Source: Chelydra serpentina (lineage: Eukaryota; Chordata; Testudines; Chelydridae). From it: a DNA stretch of 64,000 nt. A program made the position numbers and the translations under genes. The stretch is taken from positions 7,068,001 through 7,132,000 of the forward strand of contig JBAIAC010000042.1 of assembly GCA_037349315.1 (NCBI GenBank), written 5' to 3'. The notes under the pieces were generated by a model, which saw only the letters and a list, made by a program, of their open reading frames with translations, had not been told where the DNA came from and made no database searches. Within the stretch, counting starts at the first letter, position 1. Every line of letters begins with the position of its first letter. This document shows, piece by piece, positions 1 through 9,238 of this stretch.

Positions 1-49
1 TGTGGGATTTTTAGAAAAACTTTGTTCCCATTTTTGGTGGAGTTCAAAG

Positions 50-210
50 TAGATGAATAGATTCCAAGGCCATCAGGGACCATAGTAACTGTCTAGTCTG
101 ACCTCCTGTATAACCCAGCCCAGAGAACATCCCCAAAACAATATGTAGAGCGGATCCTTTAGAAAAACATCCAATCTTTATTTTAAAAGTTGTCAGTTAT
201 GGAATCTACA
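50..210 (-). repeat. CR1 LINE fragment, old
   Basis: This reads as the reverse complement of a CR1 3' region: a 'catagtaactgtctagtctgacctcctg' type stretch is followed by 'atccaatctttattttaaaag'. Both are standard in decayed reptile CR1 copies. There is no open frame and the ends are unclear. Confidence 0.4.
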
Positions 211-685
211 AAATAAGTAATTAATAATAAACTAAGTGAGATATTCAAAGGGGACATATGGAGCTGGGAACTCCTCTCCTGTAGAAAGCCAATAGGATTT
301 AGACACACAAATCCAGTAGGTTCCTTTGAGTACTGCAGCCTATCTGGATAATGAGAGCATGTAGTTACTTTGTAGCAGATAAAACTCTACGAAGGGTAGA
401 AACTCACCTTCGCCATGCCATAGACAATTCACTACCTGAGGATAATGAGACACCGCCATGGGCAGGTTAATCAAGAATTGTCCTCTATAGGGCCTCTTAG
501 ACTTTCCTTTGAATCTGGTGGTACTGGCCACAATCGAGGACAGAATACTGGACTGGATGATCCAAACGTCTTACCCAGTTAGACAGTTTCTATGACAAGC
601 AGATGCTTTCAAATAAAATTACAATGAATGTTGCAGCCACAGCAACTCAAATACATTTACTTTAGTTTTAATTAATCATTAATAA

Positions 686-1080
686 AGCTGGTCAAAAATT
701 AAAATTATATTTTTGTGGGAAATGTCATTGTTTTGTTTTCATAGAAACATCCCATAATATTGCTTTTGGATAGGGGGTGGGCAAAAAATGAAACTGGAGA
801 CTGAAAAGTGTTTGCTTTTCAGTAAACTTCTCTAGTAAATGCCAGTTTTGGTAAATATTTTCTAGTTTTGGGAAAAGATTTCTGATATTGAAAACTTTCT
901 CCCCAAAACCTGAAAAAGTATACCAAAGAGTTTTCCATCTCCAGGTTTTCATAAAAACAAAACCAAAAACTTTCCCCCACTGACAAACAAACACCCATAG
1001 AAAAATGAATTTTCTCCACACCAAAATTATTTTCAATGACAAGCAATTTTTCTTCAAAAAGCTGTTTTCTCAGGAAGATA
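686..1080. repeat. AT-rich MITE-like element (agagctgg family)
   Basis: An A/T-rich, non-coding stretch begins with 'aagctggtcaaaaatt' and consists of gaaaa/ttttc runs. The same composition and edge motif (agctggt...aaaa or its complement) recur many times in the window. The open frames here come only from low stop density on the minus strand. The family name is not known to me. Confidence 0.4.
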
Positions 1081-1380
1081 TGTTTGAGTATCTCCACTCA
1101 TCATGAATTATCCTCCAAGTTGTAACTATTTCCCCCATTGGATGGATGACAAACTGAGGAATGGAGCAGAGAAGGACTGAACAAAGCCAGAGGAATAGTT
1201 GGGATCAGATCTCAGGACACATTGGACCTTAGCTTTTTAATTAATTAATTAATTATCTGATAGTTGAACCTGATAAGAGAGGCCCATAATATTAGGTTAG
1301 ACACACTCTCCGCCCCAAAGAGCTTATAGTGGAAAAGACAGGAAAAGGGTGGGAGGGGGAAGACGGCCCCAGGGAATGAA

Positions 1381-1911
1381 TCATAGAATCTCAGGGTTGG
1401 AAGGGACCTCAGGAGGTCATCTAGTCCAACCCCCTGCTCAAAGCAGGACCAACCCCAACTAGATCATCCCAGCCAGGGCTTTGTCAAGCCTGACCTTAAA
1501 AACCTCTAAGGAAGGAGATTCCACCACCTCCCTAGGTAACCCATTCCAGTGCTTCACCACCCTACTAGTGAAAAAGTTTTTCCTAATATCCAACCTAAAC
1601 CTCCCCCTCTGCAACTTGAGACCATTACTCCTTGTTCTGTCATCTTCTACCACTGAGAACAGTCTAGATCCATCCTCTTTGGAACCCCCTTTTAGGTAGT
1701 TGAAAGCAGCTATCAAATCCCCCCTCACTCTTCTCTTCTGCAGGCTAAACAATCCCAGTTCCCTCAGCCTCTCCTCATAAGTCATGTGCTCCAGCCCCCT
1801 AATCATTTTGGTTGCCCTCCGTTGGACTCTTTCCAATTTATCCACATCCTTTTTGTAGTGTGGGGCCCAAAACTGGACACAGTACTCCAAATGAGGCCTC
1901 ACCAGTGCCGA
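1381..1911 (-). mobile_element. CR1 LINE 3' end, 5'-truncated
   Basis: On the minus strand an open frame of 147 codons (1902 to 1459) encodes the C-terminal part of CR1 ORF2 downstream of the reverse transcriptase core, with motifs such as [13 protein letters not shown] and [17 protein letters not shown]. It is followed by the usual CR1 3' UTR, which ends in the ATTCTATGA-type terminal repeat at 1381. The copy is 5'-truncated, as most CR1 copies are. A short 'aatga' occurs on both sides (about 1374 and 1912) and may be the target duplication. It is a repeat and not a host gene. Confidence 0.9.
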
Positions 1912-2605
1912 AATGACTTTCCCAAGGTAACACAGCAGGCCAGCAGCAGGGCTAGGAATTGATGCCAGATGTCTGGAGCACAGTCCTGTGTGCCCTTAGT
2001 GTTTGCCTCACAATCTTTCCTCTAGACGCTGCTGCCTAATTTTAATTGTGATTAACTTAGTTTCTGGAAACTCTTTAGGGAAGAAAAGGGCCAGAGAAAT
2101 TAATTGTTGCCTCTGGGCTGTTGAGGACTCCAGGGACTGAATCCCACAAGCACTTAGAAAACAGACATGGATAAATCACCTTCCTGCAGCACCAACATTT
2201 GTGACACACAGCTTATCTGCAGACAGCACAGATCTAAGTGTATTTCCAGCAGCTCATCCTCAGTGTGGTGGGGGAATGGCCTCTCATAATACAGTGATGG
2301 GGCATTAGATAGAGAGATAGATCGATAGAGCGATGTGTATGGGGTTAGAGAGAGAGGGGCAACCAATTGCAGTCTGTAGCTGGAGGAGAAAAGACATCTC
2401 AGTCTGGGAGGATTCCACACAGACCGGCACTGTAAGTTTGCTATTGCAATGAAAAATATTTGGAGATTACAGAGTGGCACTTCAAGGACGAAATTGTAAG
2501 TGACAATAGATATTTTTCATAATTTCACTCATAGCTCAATTTGGGCATGGGAAACTGAGGCAGTCAAAAGCATTTATCTTAGGAAAGAGGGGGTAGAATA
2601 TTTGT

Positions 2606-3240
2606 TAAGAACATAAGAATGGCCATACTGGGTCGGACTATTGGATGGACTATTGTCCATCCAGCCCAGTATCCTGTCTACCAACAGTGGCCAATGCCTG
2701 GTGCCCAGGAGTGAGTGAACCTAACAGGTAAGTGATCTCTCTCCTGCCATCCATCACCCCACTCTGACTAACAGAGGCTAGGGACACCATTCCTCACCTA
2801 TCCCCGCTAATAGACATTAATGGACTCAACCTCCATGAATTTATCCAGTTCTTTTTTAGCCATGTTAGAATCCTAGCCTTCACAACCTCCCCTAGCAAGG
2901 AGTTCCACAGGTTGACTATGTGTTGTGTGAAGAAGAACTTCCTTTTATTTGTTTTAGACCTGCTGCCCATTGATTTCATTTGGTGGCCCCTAGTTCTTAT
3001 ATTATGGGAACAATTAAATAACTTTTCCTTATTCACTTTCTCCACACCACTCATAATTTTATATACCTCTCTCATATCCCCCCTTAGTCTCCTTTCTTCT
3101 GAGCTGAAAGGTCCTAGCCTCTTTAATCTCTACTCATATAGGACCTGTTCCAAACCCCTAATCATTTTAGTTGCACTTCTCTGAACCTTTTCTAATGCCA
3201 GTATATCCATTTTGAGATGAGGAGACCACAACTGTACATT
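2606..3240 (-). mobile_element. CR1-like LINE 3' region (older subfamily)
   Basis: The reverse strand reads as a CR1 relative. It opens at 2606 with 'taagaacataagaatggccat' and contains 'gtcctagcctctttaatctct' and 'aaccccta atcatttta' stretches, which correspond to the RLRELGLF and MIRGLEQV parts of CR1 ORF2. Frames are broken (pieces at 3075-2794 and 3345-3130). It differs from the CR1 at 1.4 kb in sequence and 3' tail, so it is a separate subfamily. Confidence 0.8.
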
Positions 3241-3354
3241 TCTCAGTTTCCTTCTATTTGGAGAGGGGGAATTGATCAAATTGGCACACATATATTTAGA
3301 ATGGATTGAGGAGTTTACATTAAAATTGTCCAGAAATTGTGACAAACACTATCA

Positions 3355-3625
3355 GCTCATTGTTACTTTTCTCTCTGTATACATTAGTTTGTTGTTATTG
3401 CTGTCTATCTATCTGTTTTTTCGTACTTTTCTCTCTCAATTAGTTTGTTTTTACTTCTCTATCTACCTGTTTGTGTTAGTTCTGTGTTTCTCTCGCACTC
3501 TCTGTATCTGTTCTTTTCTTATTTGTGTCTCTCTGTTACTTTGTTGTTACATCTATCTTTCTATCATCAGTTTGTGTCTAGTTCTCAGTTTATTGTTACT
3601 TCTGTCTATTAGATTGCTGCAAGGG
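3355..3625 (+). repeat. Pyrimidine-rich low-complexity tract
   Basis: About 270 bases are strongly T/C-biased, with tctctct, ctatctatc and tttgttgttactt units and almost no A-rich stretches. An apparent open frame across it codes only for Leu, Ser, Phe and Tyr runs and is a composition artefact. Confidence 0.6.
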
Positions 3626-3639
3626 CAGTTGAATCAAGC

Positions 3640-3850
3640 ATGTTAGAGTAGTGGGGACTAGGAGCCAGGACTCGTGGCTTCTATCCCCAGCTCTGGAAAG
3701 GGAGTAGCATCTGGGTAAGAGTAGTGGGGACTGAGAGTCAGAACTCTGCAGTTTTGTGTGTGGTTCTGGGAGGAAATTCAGTCCAGTGTGTAGAGGAAAG
3801 GAACCAGAACTGGGGGGTTCTATTTCTGTCTCTCACAAGGACTGTGGGTC
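3640..3850 (+). repeat. Minisatellite, about 75-bp degenerate unit
   Basis: The unit 'agtagtggggact.gagagcc.ggactc...ttctatccccagctctggaa' is repeated with decay. The same unit returns at 4250-4475 and 47400-47760, so it is a dispersed minisatellite family. Confidence 0.6.
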
Positions 3851-3874
3851 AGACACCCCTCATAACTTGAAGCT

Positions 3875-3960
3875 GAATGGTTAGGGCGCTTGGCAGGCAA
3901 GTGACATACTCAGATTCAATCCCTACCTCTGATTGATGATGAGAAGGGATCTGAATTCTC
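3875..3960 (+). repeat. Possible tRNA-derived SINE head
   Basis: 'tggttagggcgcttggc' resembles a Pol III A box, and 'gattcaatcccta' about 50 bases later resembles a B box. No tRNA cloverleaf with paired acceptor ends is visible, so this is a SINE remnant at best. Confidence 0.3.
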
Positions 3961-4249
3961 ACTTTACAGGACAGTGCCTGAGCTAGGCTACGGGCTGTTC
4001 TGAAATGAGACTGTCTCAGTCTCTCCTGTTGACGCTGCTCCACTTTGTATCAATAATTAAATAATCATTGAAACAGGGACTTAAACTTGGCTCTTCCAGA
4101 CACCACATGAGTGCCCCAAATACCATTCTCGAGAATCCCTCTCACTCACATTCGCGGGCCCAATGACTCTCCATTGTCACTCACAGCAGTCATTCCTGAT
4201 GGCAATGGAGAGTCACTGGGGCAGAGGCTGCGATGCAGTCTGATGTAGT

Positions 4250-4475
4250 CATTAGAGGACGGGACTGGGAGTCATGACACCTCACTTGTGTTCCCAGCTC
4301 TGGGAGGGAGTTGAGTCCAGTGGGTAGAGCCAGAACTCCTGGCCTGTATTTCCAGCTCCGGGAGGGATGTTGCATTTATTGGGTTAGAGCAGGGGGCAAA
4401 CTGGGAGACAGGACTCCTGGGTTCTCTTCCAAGTTCTAGCAGGGAGTTTAGTTGAGTGATTAGAGAAGAAGGAAG
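4250..4475 (+). repeat. Minisatellite, same family as 3640-3850
   Basis: Three degenerate units contain 'agctctgggagggagttgagtccagtgg', 'ttagagc' and 'actcctgg'. The small open frames on the minus strand here are repeat translations. Confidence 0.6.
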
Positions 4476-5060
4476 GGAGCTATAATGTCTGTCTCTCACA
4501 GTGAGCATGGAAATCTGGCTAGAACGGGGGATGGGGTATCAAGCCTCCTGAGCTGTATTCCTGACTCGAGTTTACTATATAATTGTGGCTGGGTTTGGTC
4601 ACCTCCATGTGAGATGCTGCTCCCGTTTAGAGCAGTTTAAATGGGGAGTAATTCCATGGCATGCAGTGAAATTACTCCAGTTTTGCATCAGTGCCGCTGA
4701 CAGCAGAATCTGGCCAGCGAGACCCACGATTCCCCTCCGTAAACTTAGGATAGTAATATTTATACAACATTATCCGTGTTCGCGCACATCTGGGTGACAG
4801 AGGTATACAAACACCTCAAAAGCAATAGTTCCTAATTATCCTCTCCATCACCCATCTGTAAATTAGGAGTAACTGCACTGGAATCCATTGACCTGATTCT
4901 ACTTTCTCTCACCCCAGTGTAAATCAGGTGGGGCTGTTTTCCCAATCCTCATTCCCATATTACACCAATCGTCACAAGATAAGGGTCTGATTCAGGGAAA
5001 TTAAGGTGATTTTCACAAAAGGAGAGTTATTTAACTGATCTAATCCTGGCCCTTGGTCTT

Positions 5061-5076
5061 GTCCCTCCCTCCGCAG
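5061..5076 (+). promoter_or_regulatory. Splice acceptor upstream of the OR start
   Basis: The pyrimidine tract 'gtccctccctccgcag' ends in AG at 5075-5076, 27 bases before the OR ATG at 5104. OR genes usually have an upstream intron in the 5' UTR, so this is the likely 3' splice site. The short 5' UTR after it holds a two-codon upstream ORF, ATG TCC TGA, at 5087-5095. Confidence 0.6.
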
Positions 5077-5103
5077 CCATCACACGATGTCCTGAGACAG
5101 AAA

Positions 5104-6038
5104 ATGCCCAACCGAACCACCATCACCGAGTTCCTTCTCCTGGGATTCTCTGATTTTCAGGAGCTGCAGATTTTTCACTTTGTGGTGTTTCTAGTGATTT
5201 ACCCGGCAGCCCTGATGGGGAATCTTCTTATCTTCATGGCCATAGCCTTCGACCACCACCTTCACACTCCATGTACTTCTTCCTGATGAATCTATCCGTC
5301 CTAGACCTTGGCTCCATCTCTGTCACCGTTCCGAAATCCATGGCCAACTCCCTCATGAACACCAGGTCCATTTCCTATGCTGGATGTGTTGGCCAAGTCT
5401 TTTTCCTCCTCCTCTTGCTGGCAGCGGATTTTTCCCTTCTCACCGTCATGGCGTACGACCGGTATGTCGCCATCTGCCAACCTCTGCACTATGAGAAAAT
5501 GATGAACAGCAGAGCTTGTGTCCAAATGGCAGCTGGTGCCTGGGTTGGTGGGATTCTCTACTCTGTGCTACACACCGGGAACACGTTTGCATTGACCTTC
5601 TGTGGAGGCAACATGGTGGATCAGTTCTTCTGTGAAATCCCCCAGCTACTGAAGCTCACCTGTTCTGACTCATATCTGAGTGAAGTTGGGGTTCCTGCCT
5701 TTACTGTGTGTTTAGTCTTAGGCTACTTTGTTTTTATCATTGTGTCGTATGTTCAGATCTTCAAATCAGTGCTCAGGATCCCCTCTGAGCAGAGCTGGCA
5801 TAAAGCCATCTCCACCTGCCTTCCACACCTCACTGTGGTCTCCTTGTTCGTTTCCACTGGTGCCTTTGCCTACCTGAAACCCACCTCCAGCTCCCCATCT
5901 CCTCTGGATCTTGTGGTGGCTGTTCTTTATTGCATATTGCCATCAATCATGAATCCAATTATCTACAGCATGAGGAACAAAGATATCAAAGCTGCCCTGA
6001 GGAGACTGATTGGGTGTAGGTATTTCACCAAGAATTAA
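5104..6038 (+). pseudogene. Olfactory receptor, family 14-like, single frameshift
   Basis: This is a seven-transmembrane class A GPCR that would bind odorants on olfactory cilia and couple to G-olf. The first 56 codons (from ATG 5104) give the N terminus with an N-glycosylation site (Asn3-Arg-Thr), TEFLLLGF, and TM1 with the G-N pair at 39-40, ending in LHTP. The next codon should begin MYFFL, but one C is missing between 5270 and 5271 (cc|atg instead of ccc atg). The rest of the protein, 255 residues from MYFFL, is in the next frame. That part has MAYDRYVAIC, the CVQMAAGAW stretch typical of family 14, the FFCEIP loop and PIIYSMRNKDIKAALRR before the stop at 6038. The total of about 311 residues is normal for an OR. 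Everything but this base looks functional, so it is either a young pseudogene or a sequencing error. A splice acceptor precedes it. Confidence 0.88.
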
Positions 6039-6690
6039 TTTTCTGTCTTTTTCTAATTAAAATTTGCTTACGTATTATCTTTAAGTTTTCATTAATGTCA
6101 GTTATTTCCATGACCACACAGCTTGCACACAAACAGGTCTGATATTTCATCTCACTTGAACCAACTCAAATCCAGATTAACTCCGCTGATGTTACTGCGC
6201 TGGGGTGATTTACAAAAGTAGATAATCTGGTCCAGTTGTTGAGTAAATGGGTGTACATTGTGTATGAGAGAGGAATCAGACTTTCATTCTGTGCCCAAAC
6301 AATACCCGTTACACTGCTTGGCCACTTGCACCCATTCCATGGCCACTGAAAACAACGATGGGAGTTTTCTTTCTTGCTTGTGTGTATAAATCAGGGGTGG
6401 CTTCATTGGAACCGAAGGAGTCAGACTGGTGTAATACTGGGGCAGATCCTCAACACGTTCCAATGACTTTGTTGGCACTAAAGGAATTTTCAGCATCTGT
6501 GGATCTTGCCTACTGCCTCCTATGGAGCTCTATATCCATTGCCACCAGCTGGGAACTCGGCCCATTGTCTTATAAAACACCATTCGTGGCCTAACAACTA
6601 GAGGGGGACAAGGAGCCAGACTGTGTCAGTGTGGCTCACATGTACATTCAGGCGTGTGAGAGATGGAGAGACTGTCTAGAAATTACAGGG
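6039..6690. other. Intergenic, no gene seen
   Basis: This is OR 3' flank. It holds one 'gattaactccgctgatgttactgcgctgg...gatttaca...aatctggtcc' palindromic repeat (about 6170-6235), a motif scattered across the window. There is no coding evidence. Confidence 0.4.
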
Positions 6691-7490
6691 AGGTTTCTAA
6701 CCACCAGTGGGGCAAGGTTCTGGAGCAGCCTCCCAATAGGAGTTGTGGGGGGCAAATGACAAAATTTGTTTTAAGCGAGAGCTGAACACATGTCTTAGAG
6801 AGATTGTATGATGGGGCTGCTTGTGAAGGTGGGGGGCAGGGCTCAGCAACCCTGGGGCTCACTTGAGGAGTATCTCTTATGTTCCTAAAAGCTAATGCTT
6901 CAAGGTTTCATCTGGCCATTGGCAGGGGTCAGGAAGGGATTCCTCCCCCCCGACCTAGTGTATTCTGGCAGGTTTTTTTAAAATCTCTGAATCATCGGGC
7001 TGCCCTGACTGGAGACGGAACATTTTTGGGATGTGCCAGGGCTCTGAGGTGACACCAAGCCATTCTCTCTTTCTCGGGCTCTTGACTCGCTGGTTCTTGC
7101 CCCCATACTTAGCGTGTAACTGATCACCATGTGCGGGGGGTGGGGGGCAGGCAGAAAGGAATTTTCCCCCTGGTCAGATTGGCAGGGACCTTGTGCGGGG
7201 GGTTCACTTTCCTCAGGAGCGTGTGGTGCGGGTCACTTGCCAGTATTTACTGGATGTATCTCAATCATTTCCCTGCCTTTGCGGGGGCCTTAGGCACTGG
7301 TGCCCCTCAGTCTCTTCTCTTCTCTGCCAATGGCACAGAACCATGTAGTCCCCTGAGGGATGTGACACTTCGGTCTAAATTCAGTTGTTGGGTTTAGTGT
7401 GCGAATGCCGGGTGGTGTGGGTGTACAGCAGGTCAGACTGGATGATCTGGTCATCCCTTCTGGCCTTGAACTCTATGACTTTATGGATGT
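6690..7490 (+). mobile_element. CR1-like LINE 3' region (old subfamily)
   Basis: The order 'ggtttctaaccaccagtggg', 'caggaagggattcctccc', 'gaattttccccctggtcagattggcaggga', then 'ggtcagactggatgatctggtcatcccttctggcctt' is a diagnostic older CR1 3' UTR. It ends in 'ctatgacttta'. Related copies lie at 19045-19640 (-) and 57625-57979 (+). Frames inside are not meaningful. Confidence 0.7.
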
Positions 7491-7659
7491 GCAGGGATGG
7501 GGGAGAGGAGAAAGGGCTACACAGAGAACAAACTCCTGTAGAGTCCATAGCAATGCATTAGTACAACTGACTGTGACACCCTGTCCTGCTGGCTGGGGGA
7601 GGTGACTCCAGCTCAAATGAAGCCCTTGACCCCTTCAGCTGGGCAGTGTCATTGTATAA

Positions 7660-8023
7660 TGGGGAGGGGGGAAGGATAACTCAGTTGTTTGAGCATTGGC
7701 CTGCTAAACCCCGGGTTGTGAATTCAATCCTTGAAGGGGCCATTTAGGGATCTGGGGCAAAATTTGGGAATTGGTCCTGCTTTGAGCAGGGGGTTGGACT
7801 TGATGATCGCCTAAGGTCCCTTCCAACCCTGATATTTGTGTTTTTATTTAGTTGGGGTTGGTCCTGCTTTGAGCAGGGAGTTGGACTAGATGACCTCCTG
7901 AGGTAACTTCCAACCCTGATATCTGTGTTTTTATTTAGTTGGGGTTGGTCCTGCTTTGAGCAGGGGGTTGGACTAGATGACCTCCTGAGGTCCCTTCCAA
8001 CCCTGAGATTCTATGATTCTATA
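7660..8023 (+). mobile_element. tRNA-derived Cry-type SINE with three CR1 tails
   Basis: The head has a Pol III A box (ataactcagttgtttgag, about 7676) and a B box (gttgtgaattcaatcc, about 7714), then the SINE body 'ccatttagggatctggggcaaaa'. The tail is the CR1 3' end 'ggtcctgctttgagcaggg...ccttccaaccctga', and it is present three times with starts at 7773, 7860 and 7947, an 87-base period. The last copy ends in the ATTCTATGA-type repeat at 8023. This SINE type takes its 3' end from CR1 so that CR1 reverse transcriptase can copy it. Copies two and three also carry 'atttagttggggtt', which is CR1 sequence upstream of the part shared with the SINE. Confidence 0.85.
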
Positions 8024-8029
8024 TGCACA

Positions 8030-8460
8030 GCGCTTGCCCTTCCCCCCAGGCATTAATACATACTCTGGGTTAATTAATAAGTAAAAAGTGATTTTATCAA
8101 ATACAAAAAGTAGGATTTAAGTGGTTCCAAATAATAACAGACACAAGACAGTGAATTACCAAGAAAATTAAAATAAAACATGCAAGTCTAAGTCTAACAC
8201 AGTAAGAAAGTGATTCCAGATGAAATCTCACCCTCAGAGATATTCCAGTAAGCTTCTTTTACATACCAGCCTCCTTTTAGTCTGGGTCCAGCAATTACTC
8301 ACACCCTTGTGGTTATTGTCCTTTGTTCCAGTTTTTTTCAGGTATTCTTTTGGGGGTGGAGAGGCTATCTCTTGAGCCAGCTGAAGACAAAATGGAGAGG
8401 TTTCACAGGGTTTAAATAGACTTTCTCTTGTGGGTGGAAACCCCTTTTCCTCTCTGTAGA
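8030..8460. other. Unassigned stretch, probable interspersed repeat
   Basis: A/T-rich sequence includes 'attaataagtaaaaagtgatttta'. It runs directly into the truncated transposase frame at 8465, so it probably belongs to another element that replaced the left end of the Harbinger copy. No coding signal is seen. Confidence 0.25.
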
Positions 8461-8464
8461 ATCC

Positions 8465-9238
8465 AACGTCGGATGGCTGGGAAAAGTTCATGACACGCGC
8501 GTCTTCAGGAACTCTGGTCTGTTTAGACGGCTGCAGGAAGGTATTTACTTCCCAGACCAGAAAATAACAGTTGGGGATGTGGAGATGCCTATAGTGATTC
8601 CTGGGGACCCAGCCTACCCCTTAATGCCCTGGCTCATGAAACCATACACGGGCACCCTGGACAGTAGTAAGGAGCTGTTCAACTACAGGCTGAGCAAGTG
8701 TAGTATGGTGGTGGAGTGTGCATTTGGACGTTTGAAAGGGCGCTGGAGAAGCTTACTGACTCGCTCAGATATCAGCGAAACCAATATACCCATTGTTATT
8801 GCTGCTTGCTGTGTGCTCCACAATCTCTGTGAGAGTAAGGGGGAGTCCTTTATGGCAGGGTGGGAGGATGAAGCAAATCACCTGGCATCAGCTTACGTGC
8901 AGCCAGACACCAGGGCGATTAGAAGAGCACAGCAGGATGCAGTGCACATCAGGGAAGCTTTGAAAACTAGCTTCCAGACTGACCAGGTAACCAGTGACTC
9001 TTACGTTTGTTTCTCCTTAATGAGAACCTGCCCCCGTTTGTTTACTCTGTTTATATTGCCTATCCTCTCTGATCACCAACCCCCGTCCAACCCCCTTTCC
9101 CCCATTCCAGCGCACCTTGCTTTGAAAGGAAATAAAGGCACCATTGTTTCACAAACAACAATTTTTTATTCAAGGTTTGGGAAGACAGGGACGGTGGCCA
9201 GGGTGGGGTGCGGGCGGAGGGGTGGAGGAAGGAGGTAA
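8465..9238 (+). pseudogene. HARBI1-like DDE transposase, C-terminal part only
   Basis: The nuclease of Harbinger elements would cut and join transposon ends. Reading from 8465 in one frame gives NVGWLGKVHDTRVFRNSGL, then the GDPAYPLMPWLMKPYTG stretch, then VVECAFGRLKGRWRSLL and the VIAACCVLHNLCE stretch. These are the second half of the DDE_Tnp_4 domain, including the Asp of HDTR and the Glu of VVECAFG. The first catalytic Asp and the N-terminal half are absent because the frame begins abruptly at 8465. Recognisable homology ends near 8990; the open frame runs on to a stop at 9238 through non-conserved sequence. A + strand AATAAA lies at 9131. Its end overlaps the 3' end of the minus-strand Myb-like gene. 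It is a dead fragment, not a host HARBI1 gene. Confidence 0.8.

Noticed and set aside
3272..3646. 124-codon frame resembling a membrane protein
   Set aside because: The hydrophobic runs come from a pyrimidine-rich tract coding Leu, Ser, Phe and Tyr.
3875..3960. Possible functional tRNA gene
   Set aside because: A- and B-box-like sequences only; no acceptor stem or full cloverleaf.
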